Shown here piece after piece: positions 1 to 13,600 of a stretch of 64,000 nucleotides of DNA. This stretch comes from Anisakis pegreffii. Taxonomy: Eukaryota > Nematoda > Chromadorea > Rhabditida > Anisakidae. Under the pieces are notes generated by a model. It was not told the DNA's origin. It saw nothing but the letters and a program-made list of their open reading frames with translations, and did not search any database. Both the position numbers and the translations under genes were made by a program. The stretch covers positions 62,001-126,000 of the forward strand of contig JAPYMA010001288.1 in assembly GCA_035041965.1 (NCBI GenBank). Direction: 5' to 3'. The stretch's first letter is position 1; the number at the start of each line of letters is the position of its first letter.

Positions 1-130
1 ATTATTGTTAAAACAATAATATTATGTTACAATATTATATTCAATGTTATATTATATTCAATGTCAATGTTCAATGTTATATTATATTCAATGTTATTTT
101 AACAATATTGTTAAATATTGTTAAAACGGA
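1..130. repeat. AT-rich tandem repeat with inverted flanks
   Basis: Three near-identical blocks containing TTCAATGTTATATTATA follow one another. They are bracketed by TTGTTAAAACAATAATATT on the left and AATATTGTTAAATATTGTT on the right, which are partly inverted copies of each other. It lies downstream of the YJU2B stop codon. The left edge of the window cuts it, so its full length is unknown. It could be a simple satellite or the end of an AT-rich MITE. Confidence 0.6.
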
Positions 131-216
131 TTCTGATGTTACATCATTAAATGAAGCTGTTAAACACATCGAATATAATTAAAATTATTCTTAAGCTAGC
201 AAAAGAGAAGATTCTT

Positions 217-1559
217 TCAATTTACTCGAAACTTTCGCCGTAACGCTTGATTGGCCGCAAAATCATCACGCATTCGCTCTTGAATCCACTCCAGTGTCTC
301 CATTTGATTGCCAGATTCGATACCTTTTGTTTTATCTTTTTCTTCATGCTCCACCTAAATAAATCATTCATGAACTAAAAATGCATCAACGGAACAAATG
401 AATTACAGTGCTACTGGATCAAATGAAAATAATCGATTCCGTAGTGAACGATTGCAATTAGCTTCATAAATTTGCCTCACTCAGAATTATTTCTAAATTT
501 ACTGCAAAACTGTAAACAGATGAGCGCAATTCTGAGCACATCCGAAGTACTATGAGTGATGAGCAATGATAACAAAAACTAATAATAAAATATTTGTCAC
601 CTTGAACATTTTATCACCCTCCAGTTGTCGATTGAATGTCCTATCGACAGCACCCAACTGATTAATCGTAGATGGATCGTAACGCTTCTCCTGCCGTCTG
701 CATCCTTCCACAAGTTCATAATCAAAATGCTGAAATTTTAACCGCATGAAGTCAGTTACATTATATTAATTTGAAATTTGACATTATGACACTTTTTTTC
801 ATAATTCAAATTCCTTCAGAAATTGACGACGAAGTGAAGTAAGTGAAATTTAGCTTGAATATTTATGGATTCAGTTAACCAGCCTTGTTACATTTCACTC
901 TGCAATTTATAAGAACGCAAATTAGGGTAAGATGAATTTGGGAATCGACAATTAGAAAGCAATAATGAGTGTGCAAGTCGATCAATGAAATACCTCCGGA
1001 TCGGTTCGAATAACGAAATAATTATCGCAAAGGTGGCATTTCATGCGAAATTCATACAATGGTGTTGTGTAATACATTCCAACTTTCTTCTTTTCAGCAT
1101 TGTAACGAACACCCATTCCCACATGATTATTACATCCCAAACACCAAATGTTGAATGGCATTTCGAATCTGAATTGTACTTCAATTCATTTTATCATCAT
1201 TATAATCGCTTCCATCCGAATCACATAATGAAAGTTTTACGTTTAATATTCAGTTCATGATGTGAGGTGATTGGTTCTGATCACAATCAGAGCAAAATTG
1301 AGGATGAGGGTGGAGGCTGAGCAGAAGTAATTGTCATATTTGACGACGTCATTATCTGTTCATTTGTGTGGACGGGAAAATGCAATTGAATTAAATAAAG
1401 TTATGAACAAAAGACTAACCGAATAATGAGAATGCCTTGTTTGATTTTAGCGGCACGTTCTCGAAGTGCGTGTGTTCCATGATAGGAATTCAACGATTTA
1501 TGCTTCTTGTAATCGAAATCAGGCGGATAGTAAAAGTTTTGTCCTTTACGTTCACCCAT
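217..1559 (-). CDS. YJU2B/CCDC130-like pre-mRNA splicing factor (CWC16 family)
   Basis: Four exons on the minus strand, read 1559-1420, 1168-994, 729-601 and 354-217, with phases 2/1, 0 and 0 closing exactly; 193 residues. The start MGERKGQNFYYPPDFD and the following LREHAL-like block and GILIIRFEMPFNIW are the family signature. Two CxxC pairs (CLGC, then CHLC about 35 residues later) form the expected zinc site. Then come FDYELVEGCRRQEKRYD and, near the end, DDFAANQALRRKFR. CWC16 proteins associate with the spliceosome in the nucleus around catalytic activation. The protein stops just after the RRKFR block, whereas the human relative carries a long, poorly conserved tail, so this one is short. 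The TGA is in frame with no frameshift. Splice acceptors are TTTCAG or TTTAG. YJU2 itself is the alternative paralogue, but the N-terminus fits YJU2B better. Confidence 0.9.
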
Positions 1560-3443
1560 TTTTGTGCGAACACTTGAATGAAGTACTTCTAGTTCAACCT
1601 AAAAGCATTGATTGGAAAGAAATCGATCATTCACCAGATATATTCCAAGGGAACGTCGTCATATGGTACAAAACAATAAAACTTGAATCGAAACAGATTA
1701 CTGTATTCAGTAAAGTGAAACTCAAGGTAAGATTTTGATTCATAACGATGTATGAGACAGATCCATTTAGGTGACTAATGATCAGCTGTAATAGTTTAAA
1801 TTAAAACATCCACAAACAATGTTGATTAAACACAGAACATAATCGGAAGCAATGATATGTTGAGTGGAAAAAAATTTTAAACGCAACTCGGCTTCAGTCA
1901 AACACTAACAGAATTCAACTCGATCTGGCAAATAATTCGAAGTGTACGCGAATTATGCACCACAGTCAAAATGAATAAACTACCTGCACTAGGCTGTTTA
2001 TGTGAATTTCGTTCATCTCAATCACCTTTATGAACGTGCCTCAAATTCAACTGACAATGAATAAAACTAACACTAACTTTCATTCACTTTACGTCCACCC
2101 TTCTACATTATTAACGTTCAGAGACAAGAATGAAGAACGACCGCCTAACTGTTAGCCTGGTACTGACACAGCAATTATAAGAAATGTTGAGTATTGGGAA
2201 GTGTTCAGAGCACAATACCAATATTGTTATAAAATTATAATTGTTCGAATATTCATGGGTTTTGAAAAATTAACAACACATTATATTTGAAGAACGTTAA
2301 ACGCACATTCCGTTCAATGTGTTTATTCATTAAGTCATGTTTATTCATCTTTACAAAAAGGAATTATAGAAATAATCACAATCAACTCGATTTTGTATGA
2401 GATTATGCTTTAAAGATAAAACAATAACCCGTTTGATCCAGAAAAAACACACTTCAACAAAGCAAGTAATTGATGTACATCATTCAACAATTATTCGCAT
2501 GCATACAAATAACATCTTATTCCAAAATGTCCCTTTCCTCCATGAAACCGTAGTCTAAAACATTGGCCTCAGATTCAGATTTAAATTTGCACATCTTCTC
2601 ATCTTCAACTCTTCATCTTTCCCACATTCTCCTCTCGATAACTTTTGGAGTTGACATTTTTAGGGATTGCAAATTCACAAATGTTGAACGTTCATAGGAC
2701 ATTCTGATGCCAATGAATGCACACTAGGTTTTGATAAATATTTTTACGCAATCAAATAAACGACCAACCAATCATCAAAATTCGTTAACTACACAACATT
2801 TATGAGACTACTAAAATTCATGAGACATTCAAACATGTTTCAGCAAAGAACATACAAAACTAGCAAAATCATGAAACTGCACAAAAATTTTAAAAGCTTG
2901 ATAATACTTCGTAAGAACCACATGGACTAGACTGAATAATGCACAAATTAAAAGGTAGAATCTGACCATGTCAGTAAGCATTTTAATTAAAAATACATAA
3001 TGGATAACAGTATTTCCTCCCGTAATGATTTCTAAAATATTATTTTCAAAACCACTACTGAATGCTTTTATTTCTAAAACGAACAGCAAGTTACTGATAG
3101 TATAAACAACCACCCTTAGATATCTCTACAATTTCATTATATTATCAGAAAAACTCATCCTTAATATATGTCCCTGAGATATGACTGCGTTCAGCTCGAA
3201 GCGATACCGCCATTCCACATCCGTAATTGCAGCATGTGATTTACGTAAGGCTACTTGAAGCTTGGCGGAACGAGGAGAAACGTGTATTACCCGGTTCTAT
3301 CTTCTTCGTCATTTAAAAGCTTTGTATCTCGTGTAAATATGATGAAATGGCTAATTTGAATTTTATTTAAGGGCGACAGGATGAGGGCAAGAGGGGGGGG
3401 GAGCTGTGCTTTTCTTAATCACCAACCAATACCAGTCATGCAC
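1560..3443. other. Intergenic interval, no supported gene
   Basis: This lies between the start of the YJU2B-like gene and the 3' end of the glucuronyltransferase, both on the minus strand. It must hold the YJU2B promoter and the glucuronyltransferase 3' UTR. A minus-strand open stretch at 2829-3113 encodes a hydrophobic 94-residue peptide, but it has no recognisable family and no clear splice context, so I do not call it. A short G run lies near 3393-3401. Confidence 0.5.
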
Positions 3444-5693
3444 TCACCCAACTGCATCCAATTCCAAACCGCTGAGGTCTTTCCATACAAATTTATTTTT
3501 TTCACTATTAATTAACTTGGCTTTCTCAGTGCGAGTGTGCCAAACAAGAACATTTCGACATCCATTCGCTTTTGGTTCTAGATCTGATCTTGTTAACTCC
3601 AGAGATGTTAAAAAATGAGATTCCTGCAAATCCAAACAAATAATTAGAACCAGTCCATGACCACAAAATGAGTTGTTTTTTCCGAGACAGCGATGGATTG
3701 AAAAGACGTTTGTTCAGTTTTTTGATGAGTGAAATTCAAAGTGAATTAATACATCTCAGTACAGATACGAATGTGATAAATTCAATGTAGATGATAGGCC
3801 ATCGAAGTGTTCAACGTTATCAAAAAAACTGCCATAATCATAATTACATATCCTTATTGATAAGAAGCCGGGGAGTTCCGATCAATATAACGAAAGGAAA
3901 GATGAAGAGATAATAAATCTAACCTGATAACCTCTCGGTACATTATAACTGAATGCTGCATCATGATGCTCTAACAGCAACGAAAGATTCACAGCAAACG
4001 CAGCCATATCAATTGGAAATGGTCTTTCAGGTTTCCAGATTGAATTAAACGATAAAACCGACTGATTCTCTGAAACTGATTGTTTAACTGTTCCACTGAT
4101 CTGATTACAAAATGTTCCATTCCCATACTTTCCAATCTGCGACAGTGGCTCAGATTTATGCAAACGTTTACTCTCCTAATGAACTTCGGAATTCTAATTA
4201 TCCCTAGAAATTCTGAGAATTTCTAGTCACTTTTGACCTCTAAATTGTTTTAAAATAGGTGAAACTATACGGTCTTCGATATGTGATAAATTTGGTGAGC
4301 GAATGTTGCCAACAGGAAACCAAAAAATTCATCCGACCAATTTTTCAGTGAAGTGCATTTGACTGTAATTACAATAAGAAAATGAATGAATTACTGATAA
4401 CTAGTGCAAGTGCGGAATGACGATGACAACAACACCTTCATTGAGAATCGGTGTTTCAACGAGTAAACCGCCAACAATTCCAACAGGCCATACGCCGAGC
4501 TTATCGATGAATCGCATTTCATCGAATAATCGCCAATCGTAAGTATTATCATCGTCACCAAAATAAACTACCCCACGCTTCAGAGTACCAAAGTTTACCC
4601 TCAATTTAAACATAACATTTTTAAAAGAACGATTCAATCAAGTATTGCAATTTCTCATTCTTTCAAACTCATCATCGCACTCTGACACTATATCAATTTC
4701 AAAAAAAAAAGAAATTGACAAAGAAAATATCCACCTGAGCCAGTTAAGCGCGGCATTTCTTTGCAGCACTCCTCTGGGTAGTTTCCAGTTAGGGTCAGTG
4801 TCATTTAGCTTCATACTCGCTGGCGTTAGAGCATTTAAATGCGTGCATGGGAGGTGAGTTCGTTCCAAGATTGCTGCCACTGTATTTGATTTTGTTTCAG
4901 CATCTTCGACCACGATCCAATACAAATTCGGCACGTTTGCTTAAACGACTGCCTAATAAAGGTAGCACTGGTGAACATGAGATGCATTAATAATAGAATG
5001 ACAAAAGTGAGATTAGGTGAGACATCAAATCATTTAACTTTTTAATAAGTCTGCCAAATCACCACTCTAATTTCACTGATGAAACATAGATACATACCGA
5101 GTGTTTGTGCTAAGCGTGTTAAATCAGCTTTTTGAGTAGGCCTGTAATACGTTGGAGTTATGAAATATATCATTGGCAGATTTCTTCGGCTTTCAGCCAG
5201 CGGTAAACGATCACGTACTCTAAAATGAGTTCTGTGTTTCAGTCTGATCTCATGGACATCACAAAAAGTGCTGGAAAATATCAGGTGCTGTTTTGAAGAC
5301 GAAACAGAAATGGCTCCTCATCCCGTTTAGACACTTCCTTTTCCTCTGCCTTACTTTTGATCGCGTACAGTTCTCATGCTAAATTTTGCATTATTTGGAG
5401 CTTTCTGCAACTGAATTAGAGTGATGATATTGGAATTGATACGGCAATATGGCGGACACATACTTTTGTTCGATTTGTTGCAGTCGTAATTCCATTCGAT
5501 GAATATCCTTTTGCAATTCCCATGATTTCATTTGCAAATTATCACGTTTCCTTATGACTGTTTCAATTTCAGCCTCAATAGTCAACTTTTTCTCGTCAAG
5601 ATTCTCAAGTTTAGACCAGAAGAACATCAACTGCATCAGGAAAAATAATCCAACCGCACAAATTACCTTGAACACAACACTTTGATCCAGCAT
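3444..5693 (-). CDS. Beta-1,3-glucuronosyltransferase (B3GAT / SQV-8-like, GT43)
   Basis: Type II Golgi membrane enzyme that adds glucuronate from UDP-GlcA to a galactose-ending acceptor. In animals the family makes the proteoglycan linker tetrasaccharide or related epitopes. Proposed exons: 5693-5464, 5219-5098, 4939-4735, 4599-4434, 4175-3924, 3623-3444 (about 384 residues). The first exon has a membrane segment (VICAVGLFFLMQLMFFW, about residues 10-26) and a charged coiled-coil stem. Catalytic-domain signatures follow in order: IYFITPTYYRPTQKADLTR, VPNLYWIVVEDAE, LPRGVLQRNAALNWLR, the metal/UDP motif FGDDDNTYD, GVWPVGIVGG, WKPERPFPIDMAAFAVNL, and the C-terminal block DLEPKANGCRNVLVWHTRTE. 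The junction between exons 4 and 5 is uncertain: a GGT|GTT donor with the TTAG acceptor at 4176-4177 keeps frame but inserts roughly 40 residues not usual in the family. Which GT43 paralogue it is cannot be decided here. Confidence 0.9.
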
Positions 5694-7688
5694 CTCCGCA
5701 ATATTTATGTCTCAATCGTTCCATTAGCAAAACTTCGCTCTTCGTTCAACAGCATCTTGGTTCCGCTCCAATTTTTTGCAATTCTCTCTATACAGTACTA
5801 GTTCTTCTCAGAAATACTCAAGACCTGTTATTCAGGATCAATCGATAAAACTTTGGAGTATGGCCAAGTTTTAAATTTTTTGGAAAACATTTCTACGCAA
5901 TTTCTCGCAGACGTCAGCGCCAGCTTACGTCTTGGTGGTCGCGATACGTGAATTGTTTTAAGACAGTTTTGGCTTTTTTATTTCGGTTCGACTACAACAT
6001 TTATTCATTGATTTTATGATTTATGACTCTTATCTCGTCATGTTCAACTGCGTAGTAGTATTGTTTTAATGCTCAGATCAACAATGAGGCTATCTTTTAT
6101 AGTAGTGTTATATTTATTGATATACATACATCGTCATTAAATCACTTTTATTATTCACATAATTTTCATCCTCATTAACCTTCATTCACATCACACACGC
6201 ACAATGGCTGTCTTGATATGAATCGTGATTGGCGTATGTATAAGCTGCGCAAGCTGCCATTAGCTCAAAAAAGGAATTCACTTGAAAAGAACACCCGTCT
6301 GTGATTTTCGAATGAACGTATCAGCGAATGATCAGTGTGAATCCGAGGAATTTGAATATTTACCTGGTGTGTTAGATACTGTTACTTTTAGAGTAATGAC
6401 AAAGTTATTGAACTTGAGATGGATGGATTTAATTTGAAGTTATTGAAAGACGAATATGATTGAGTATTGAAAGCAGTATTGGAATTTCAATAATTAAACG
6501 TATTTTTCATGTCGGTCATCATATCCTGCCTTTATTATAACACTGATCTGCATGTTGTTCGCATTCGTCATTCGTTCTTTCTCTATTCTCTTCGAGTGTT
6601 TCTGTTGCACGATTTCTTCGATCTGCTGTAATGGTATCGTCAAGTGTGCTTTCTGAAAGTTCTCGTTATGCAAACAGATTCGTTAATAATAACACATTGT
6701 TCTTATTCTTATTCTAAGTTGATTGCATGCTAATATTTCGTATTTTTTGTCTTACTGTTGTTACGTAAATGATCCTTTATTCTCGTGAACTCATTTTTGG
6801 ATTCGTGACAGGTGGTCGCAAACGATCGAAGCCAAGTTAAGTTTTTAAAATCTGTTTTGTCCTGCATCTTTATTTGGCAGTGAGGATTTTGCAGGCGGGT
6901 TTATTATTATTAATTCAGTCAGTAATGTGAGATTTTTTTATCAGTACTGTTGCCTCCACTGTATTAAGAAAAATTCACAAATATCAGTCAGTTTCTTTTG
7001 GAATTATCGGTCATACACAGTTATGAATTTTCGTATTTGACTCGAAACGAAAAAATTATCAAGGAAGCATATTCCTGTTAGTTCTTTACTGAAGAATTGC
7101 ACAGCTCCTTTTTAGCGCTTCATATTTGTGAACGATCTCACTTTTGTGCTGTTTTAAAATCGTAGTATCCTTATGGTTAGTTAGTATCCAAGGATGTGTG
7201 TTTAGCGATGTTTTTTGCTTGATTTTGATGCCCGCGGTTCACTAATTTTCAAAACCTCATTGTCCTTAAGTATTTATGTAAGGGTAATGCAATCCATGAT
7301 GGATATCATGCGAATCAATTATTATATTCAATTCTAATTTAGAAATTATCAAATAGAAGTGCATTTGTCGTGATTATTATTCCGTTAACAATAATATAAC
7401 TATCCTCGTTAGTTTTTATTGTCATTTCTGTTGTTATCATTTTTTTGACGTTATCGTTTCGAATTATATATTTAAATACCAAGTGATAGTCTTATTCGCT
7501 ACGATCTATGTACTGCATATTTTAGAATGTATGAAATTGGTCAGTAATGATGGTCAGGATTATTGATATTTACAGAATTAAGTGACACACTAGAAACAAT
7601 CAAGAGAAACTGTATTGGTATGTTTTTGGATGGGGTTTGAGCTGGCAATAGTGCAAAGCTGACGGTTTATACTAATCCGGTGGGAACA
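5694..7688. promoter_or_regulatory. Divergent promoter/5' UTR interval between the glucuronyltransferase and SSBP genes
   Basis: About 2 kb separates the two divergent start codons (5693 minus, 7689 plus), so both promoters and 5' UTRs lie here. TTACAG at about 7571-7576 precedes the SSBP ATG by roughly 110 bases and could be a cis- or trans-splice acceptor. I see no coding region, and no core promoter element stands out from the AT-rich background. The regulatory role is inferred from geometry only. Confidence 0.4.
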
Positions 7689-10600
7689 ATGTTCGCGCAA
7701 CAACCAAAGGGTCCACCTGCTCCACGACCCCAACAGACACTGACCAGTCAGAGTGAAGCCTCTGCCAAAGAAAAGCATGTGTTTGATTACCGTTCTTCAT
7801 TCTGTTGCTTTTCCTTTAAGAGCTCATCACATTCTTGACAAGCATTTATTCTTATGCTCATTGAAGTGCTTGTAACTCAAGCTCAAGTCAGTGATATCCA
7901 ATGTTCGTCGATAAATTTTATCGAGAACGTGGGCATATTGTATAGTTTTACTGTGTCTATTTTATGATTACAAAATTTTCTCGAAATTGTGAATCGCACG
8001 AATCTGAGAACGTCTTTGAGCAATTCTGAATATATGAGTTTTTATGTTCTTGAAAGGCTCACGAAATGGTTACGATCAATTGTGTAAGTAGTCGAATATA
8101 TTTTGGATTTTCAAATACAATGGATGGAATGGAATCACTTAATTCCGTTGTTTTTCAGACTCGCAGGATTTGTTTACGAATATTTAATACACAACGGTGC
8201 AACAAAAACGGCCGAATCGTTCAAAGGCGAGATGCTATCGGTAGTAAATTCATGCTCGAACCCTTTTTTCAGTTGTTCAATTTCAACTTGAATTATATAA
8301 TGCAGAAAGACTTTGACTTTGAATCTGCATACATTTTTCATGTTTCGTATATTTTGTCACTGTATTTTTATCAAAAAATAGTTTCTGCTTTCATCACCTT
8401 GAACTCATTCATGTATTGAGTATTCTCCATGAGGCATAGCCTTCAGAAAGTGAGTTTTGATTCTGTATTCGTTTGCAGCAAAACAACGTAGCGAAACAGG
8501 TGAATATTGGCGATGCCCCCGGATTCCTACAAAATTGGTTTTTGTAAGCAAATTCTCATTTTCAACTTAATCGTTTCCTTTTCAATTGATTATGTGCACT
8601 TATAGTTGATGAACTGCATGGTGTTTTCTGAACAAAATTGGAATAATGCAGTTCGTAGTTTTGTCGTATGAACGTTTTATGGTTTTATAAAGTTCGTTAG
8701 ATCATTTTATCTGTAGGGACAACAAGTGTTTTCAACTTCGGTGTTCAACTGAATTTTTTACTCAAGTTATTGTCCTTTTTTGGTTGTATCAGTTGTATCG
8801 CTAAATTCATCTTAAACGAACATTCAGCTTTCGATTGATTGTTGCATGTAGTCGTTTAGTTCGGCAATAAATGTCGATTGCACTCAAAAAATAGTTATCA
8901 TGAACAGATATTCCCGACATATTCAGGAAACCTGAAAACGATTAGTAATTGCGTTTTTCACTATCAGATCATCTGATTTACGCCCAGATCACGTTGTATT
9001 CACTGAATTTGTTGATGAAGTTGATTGCTATTATTATTGTCATTAGCAGCCTGTAGAAGTAATTGTGATCACTCGGCGTTCATCTCACCAAATTTTCAAT
9101 CCTGTAGTCGATCCGAACCATTTTTTCAAGCTGAGTGTCGTGTTTCGAATCGTAGTTCAAGAGCAGAGGATGTATGATGAAATTCGCGCTGAATGAATGT
9201 GCTGCAAGTGAAAATAAAATTGGATTTGATAGCCATCTTACTAAGCATAACTTATTAATTGGTGCGATAATTATTAGTTCATTAAGAGCCAATAAATAGC
9301 GATTGAGATTTGGTGGATTTAATGTCAAGTTTGTTTAGAAGTTGTTAAATTATGCAGTATAATTAGTGTGGTACAGTGATCGTATGCGGTGATTCTAAAG
9401 AGTTGATCTATCCGATTCAGCTATCTTTTGTTATTCTTTTCATTCACTTCATCTTCCTTAATTGGAATTTTCGTATCAACTGCAAATTTTTGAATGAGTA
9501 TATAGAAGGAAACGGAAAGGAAATTTCAGTTTGTTTTGGGATCTTTACTCAGCCGCACCAGAACGACGAGATTCTTGTGAGGCATCGCAAGAAGCGAAGG
9601 CTTTTCATGAATACGTGCGTTTGTTTGCATATTTAATGTATTTGTGCTTTAACAAAGAAGAAACACCTACTACTTTTCTAATGAATGATGAATGGGGAAA
9701 GAATTTTTTGAGTGCTTTTTGTTTTAATTATTCTTTGTGATTGATTTGGATGTTTCAGTGAATTTTCGATTTTAATTTTTGATTTTAGGGGTTTATGAAC
9801 ACATCGCATGGCGTACCACCAGGTCCGGCTGGAGCACCAATGATGAATGGAATGCATGGCTCACATTTGGTAAGTGGAATGCAAGTTGTTGTTTTTTTTG
9901 TTTTGATATTGATGCTGACATTAGTTCAGGTTGTTTCGTGTGCATAATTATTCGGCTGTGTTTCATAGTTGCATTTTACGTTCCGTGCTATTTCAATTTA
10001 TACACCATGTAAGATAAGGCGGTTGCAAACTCTAGTTTTGACAATTTTTTACAGTATTTCCTTAGCAATTTATTCTTTGCAAATTTCTATGATTCTCAAA
10101 GGCTGTTCTAAATTACGTCTCTTTCTGATTACAATTTATAATTGTTTTTTGGAAATGTCTGTTATGTCCGTTGTTTTCTTATGAGACAGTACTCGGCTCG
10201 AATTAGGTGGCTATTTCGATATGTTGATGAATGTTTCAATAACACTTCTATGTTTGTAATGTAATTATTTTCTGACATTCAAAGACGTTTCATCTTATTG
10301 ATTGCGTTTATTTATTAATATAAGGGTTCATTCGAAACATCGTGAATTTTTAAAAATTATCGTTTCTGCTACTGTTGACTAATTTACCTATCTCGAATGT
10401 CTTGTCTATTATAGCCAACAGCAGAACATGATTGTGGATAAACTTAAATAAGCGAATCATATCGGCATAATTGAAGAGAAAATGTATGTATGAGGAAATT
10501 CTGTGTCGAAAATCTGGGGTGTGGTAGCTAAATAATTTAAGAACTTTTTTCTTTTCTTTTTTACCCCTTTAAAATCAAATTCATCTGGCGGGCCGATAAT

Positions 10601-13600
10601 TGTTGTCGGCGGGTCAATATTGACCCGCGGGCAGGGGGTTGCCGATGCCTGCTCTAGAGCATTAAATCCGTACGAATGGTTAGAAAGTTGGATAAAATCG
10701 CGTAGCTTTCAACAATAATTTTCGAAGCGTTTTGAATGGTGCAAAAGCAATGCGATTGATGCTGTTCAATGTCAATTTCTGGCTTAATTGTGCCAACCTT
10801 ACTGCTAGCAACTCAACACTTTTCGGAAATGTTCATCTTGATCCAACTGATGGAATGCTTTCATCCCTTTTCGGTAAACTCTGCCCTATAAACAGCTGAG
10901 TTCATCTGGCAACTATCACTCATGTTCATGAGTCTATTGAAGGTCACTTTATGCTGATATAAATCCCAGAACTGAAGTGCTGTTTAAATTCAACGTTTAT
11001 TATCGTTGTGTTTGTGTTGCATATGTACAGTTTAAAAACAGTCAGCATAGGAGATAGATCCGATGAAGGTACTGCATGCAATAAGTGTACGTTAGAGAAT
11101 TTTGTCGAATATCAAACAGATTATTGTTGTTGGGAGTTAATCCGATTGTTCAATTTAAAAATACTGAAACTTTCTTTAAAAGAATTTCAACTTCTTTAAG
11201 AATTTCTTTCATTTAGTGCGATTATAAGTCGTCGAGTACCATTTATGCACCGATATCGAGTCTGAATGCAATTGTAATGCCATTTTAATGAACTTATAAG
11301 GCAAATAACTCAAGTTTGATAGTTGCCCCTTCTGGAAATTTTGAAACTTCAAGCAGTTCATGTATAAATGGAGGTGTGAAGTTTGCAAAATTCATTTAAG
11401 TAAATAGATTGGTGTAGCATGGTTTAGGTAGTTTGTAATTTCTTTTATAGTAATTTAATCGGCCCTCCGCTGCTAAAAGGACTCATTATTCACATCGATT
11501 ATCATCATTGATATTGTTATTGTTATTATCTCGGCTCGCAACTTCATCATTTTGCAATTTTTTAGTTCTTGAGATTAGCACTGCACGAATGTTTTCTTGA
11601 TTTAACGTTACGTCGTCATATTCCTAGGTGTTCTTCAGTCTGACGATATTCCATTCCTAAATACTGTTCTCGTTGCTTTCTACTCGCATACCCAAAATGT
11701 AAACCGGTGTATTTTAGATGAGGACGATTTTCGCACGGTACCATTGAATTTTTGACAAGAGTGCCGGTTTCTAAACGAATTGATTCAAATAAAATTCTCG
11801 TCGATATTAAAATGAAGCGTGTATTAACTTTCGCATATAATTCGTCTTCCCGTGCCTTCTTTCGCTTGTAAAAGTTGTGGCTGAATTCATTGCAGTTTGT
11901 GTTCATTGAATGATTGCTTGTGTTTTCATGGATATGAGTTTGGGGATTCGAAATACCGTCGATTATCATTGCTGAGTAAAATACAATTTTTTTGAACCTG
12001 TTTGATACGAAACTAATATTGCTCTCATCTGCAACCAAATTTTCTGTCAAGCAGAATCTTGACGATTGAGATAGGTGACGTTGTGCACCATGAAAAATTG
12101 CAAAGTCACGCTCCAAGGCTTTTATGCTTTTGCTGTACTATTTAAGCTGTAGAAAGGATGACAACGAGAAAGTGTATTCAAAAAATTTTTATTCATAAGT
12201 TCAATCTACGTCATGGCACACGCTGTCAATGCTGCAATCCGCCCATGCTCATCGAACGATATCAGGATAAAGTGTTGGGCTCAGACACTCCTATACAGAG
12301 ACAATAGCATCGTAGAAAGCCGTGATAATGTTTGAAAGCCTCTCATCGAGGTTGAATATTTCGTGTGGTTCAACTGAATACAGCACGGTTTTCTGGAACC
12401 TAGAGAAACATCATAACAGAAAAAAATTGCCATAGAATAGAAAAAAATGCACGAAAAATTGTATTGAATCTATCCAGCGTCAGTCAGTACAAGAACTTTG
12501 ATTAGTATTTGTCAGGGAACTATTCTCTGGCAGTTTTGCTTTCCAACTTTTTGGCCGGAGTCTATAGGATAGGAATTTAATTCAACGGCTTAGAGGGGTA
12601 GCGAAGATTAAGGAACTTGTAAAATGTGCAAGGGAAAAGAAAATTAAACGGGCGAGGAAAGTAGTGCTGATGGACGATAACAACTGGGCGAAAAGATGTG
12701 CGAATTGGCAGCCTAGACTTAGGAAAGGTGGTTGGAGCCAACCGAAAATGAGATGGCGAGACCACATATGCAAGATCGGGGCCAAATGTGGATGAGAAGA
12801 GCAGTCAACCACGATAATAGAAGTGATTGGGGGGGTGGGTGGAAGGGGGAGATATATACGCAATTTGCATTAATTAGCGGAGTAGATAAAAAAATAAATC
12901 AAGGCAGCTTTCAACATTTTTGCTTCGAAGATTCTGACAACCTCTTATAAGGAGAATGAAGACTTTGTTGCAACTTCTGCGATTGAATTTATTCTTTACT
13001 GGGGATATCATTTGGCTCAATAATCGATCTCACGATAAATTATTCATATGTGTAGTTAGCATCGACAAACACCTTTTTTGTCTTGTAAAGGTACTGTTCT
13101 GTCGCAGATGGAAGTGTCAGTTCATCCGTTATCTCCACTTCGCCGTTGTTTCATTGCCATCCTTTTATCTAAATAAAAGTAAATGCGCAACACTTGGCAG
13201 TAAAATCTAGCTGTTCGCTGCTAAATTAATCCACCAAGTTATTGTTTCGGTAGGTCATCTCAAACGTCTCATTTTTCTCCGTAATATGATTTATTCATTG
13301 GAAAAGTTTTATGAGTATAGTGGGTCACTGGTGACTGTAACAGATGACAAAACTTTATGTTAAAGTGTTCGGATGAACAATCGATCGTTTTTTTTTTCAC
13401 CCATGAGACTAAAACAGGCGCATTTTTGTTATACATAGAATGTTTATATATTAGAGTAATAGTTCAGGTTATATAGATGACTGCGAAATTAACGAATGAA
13501 ATCTGAGTTTTTGATTGTAAGTGGTGAGTGTTCTGGGAGGTATAATAGGTACACACTGTGTTATTGATCGAAAGTGTACTTACATTGATACTCGCGCGGA

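Noticed and set aside
2829..3113. 94-residue hydrophobic minus-strand ORF, possible small membrane protein
   Set aside because: No family, no promoter or splice context, and AT-rich intergenic DNA often yields such frames.
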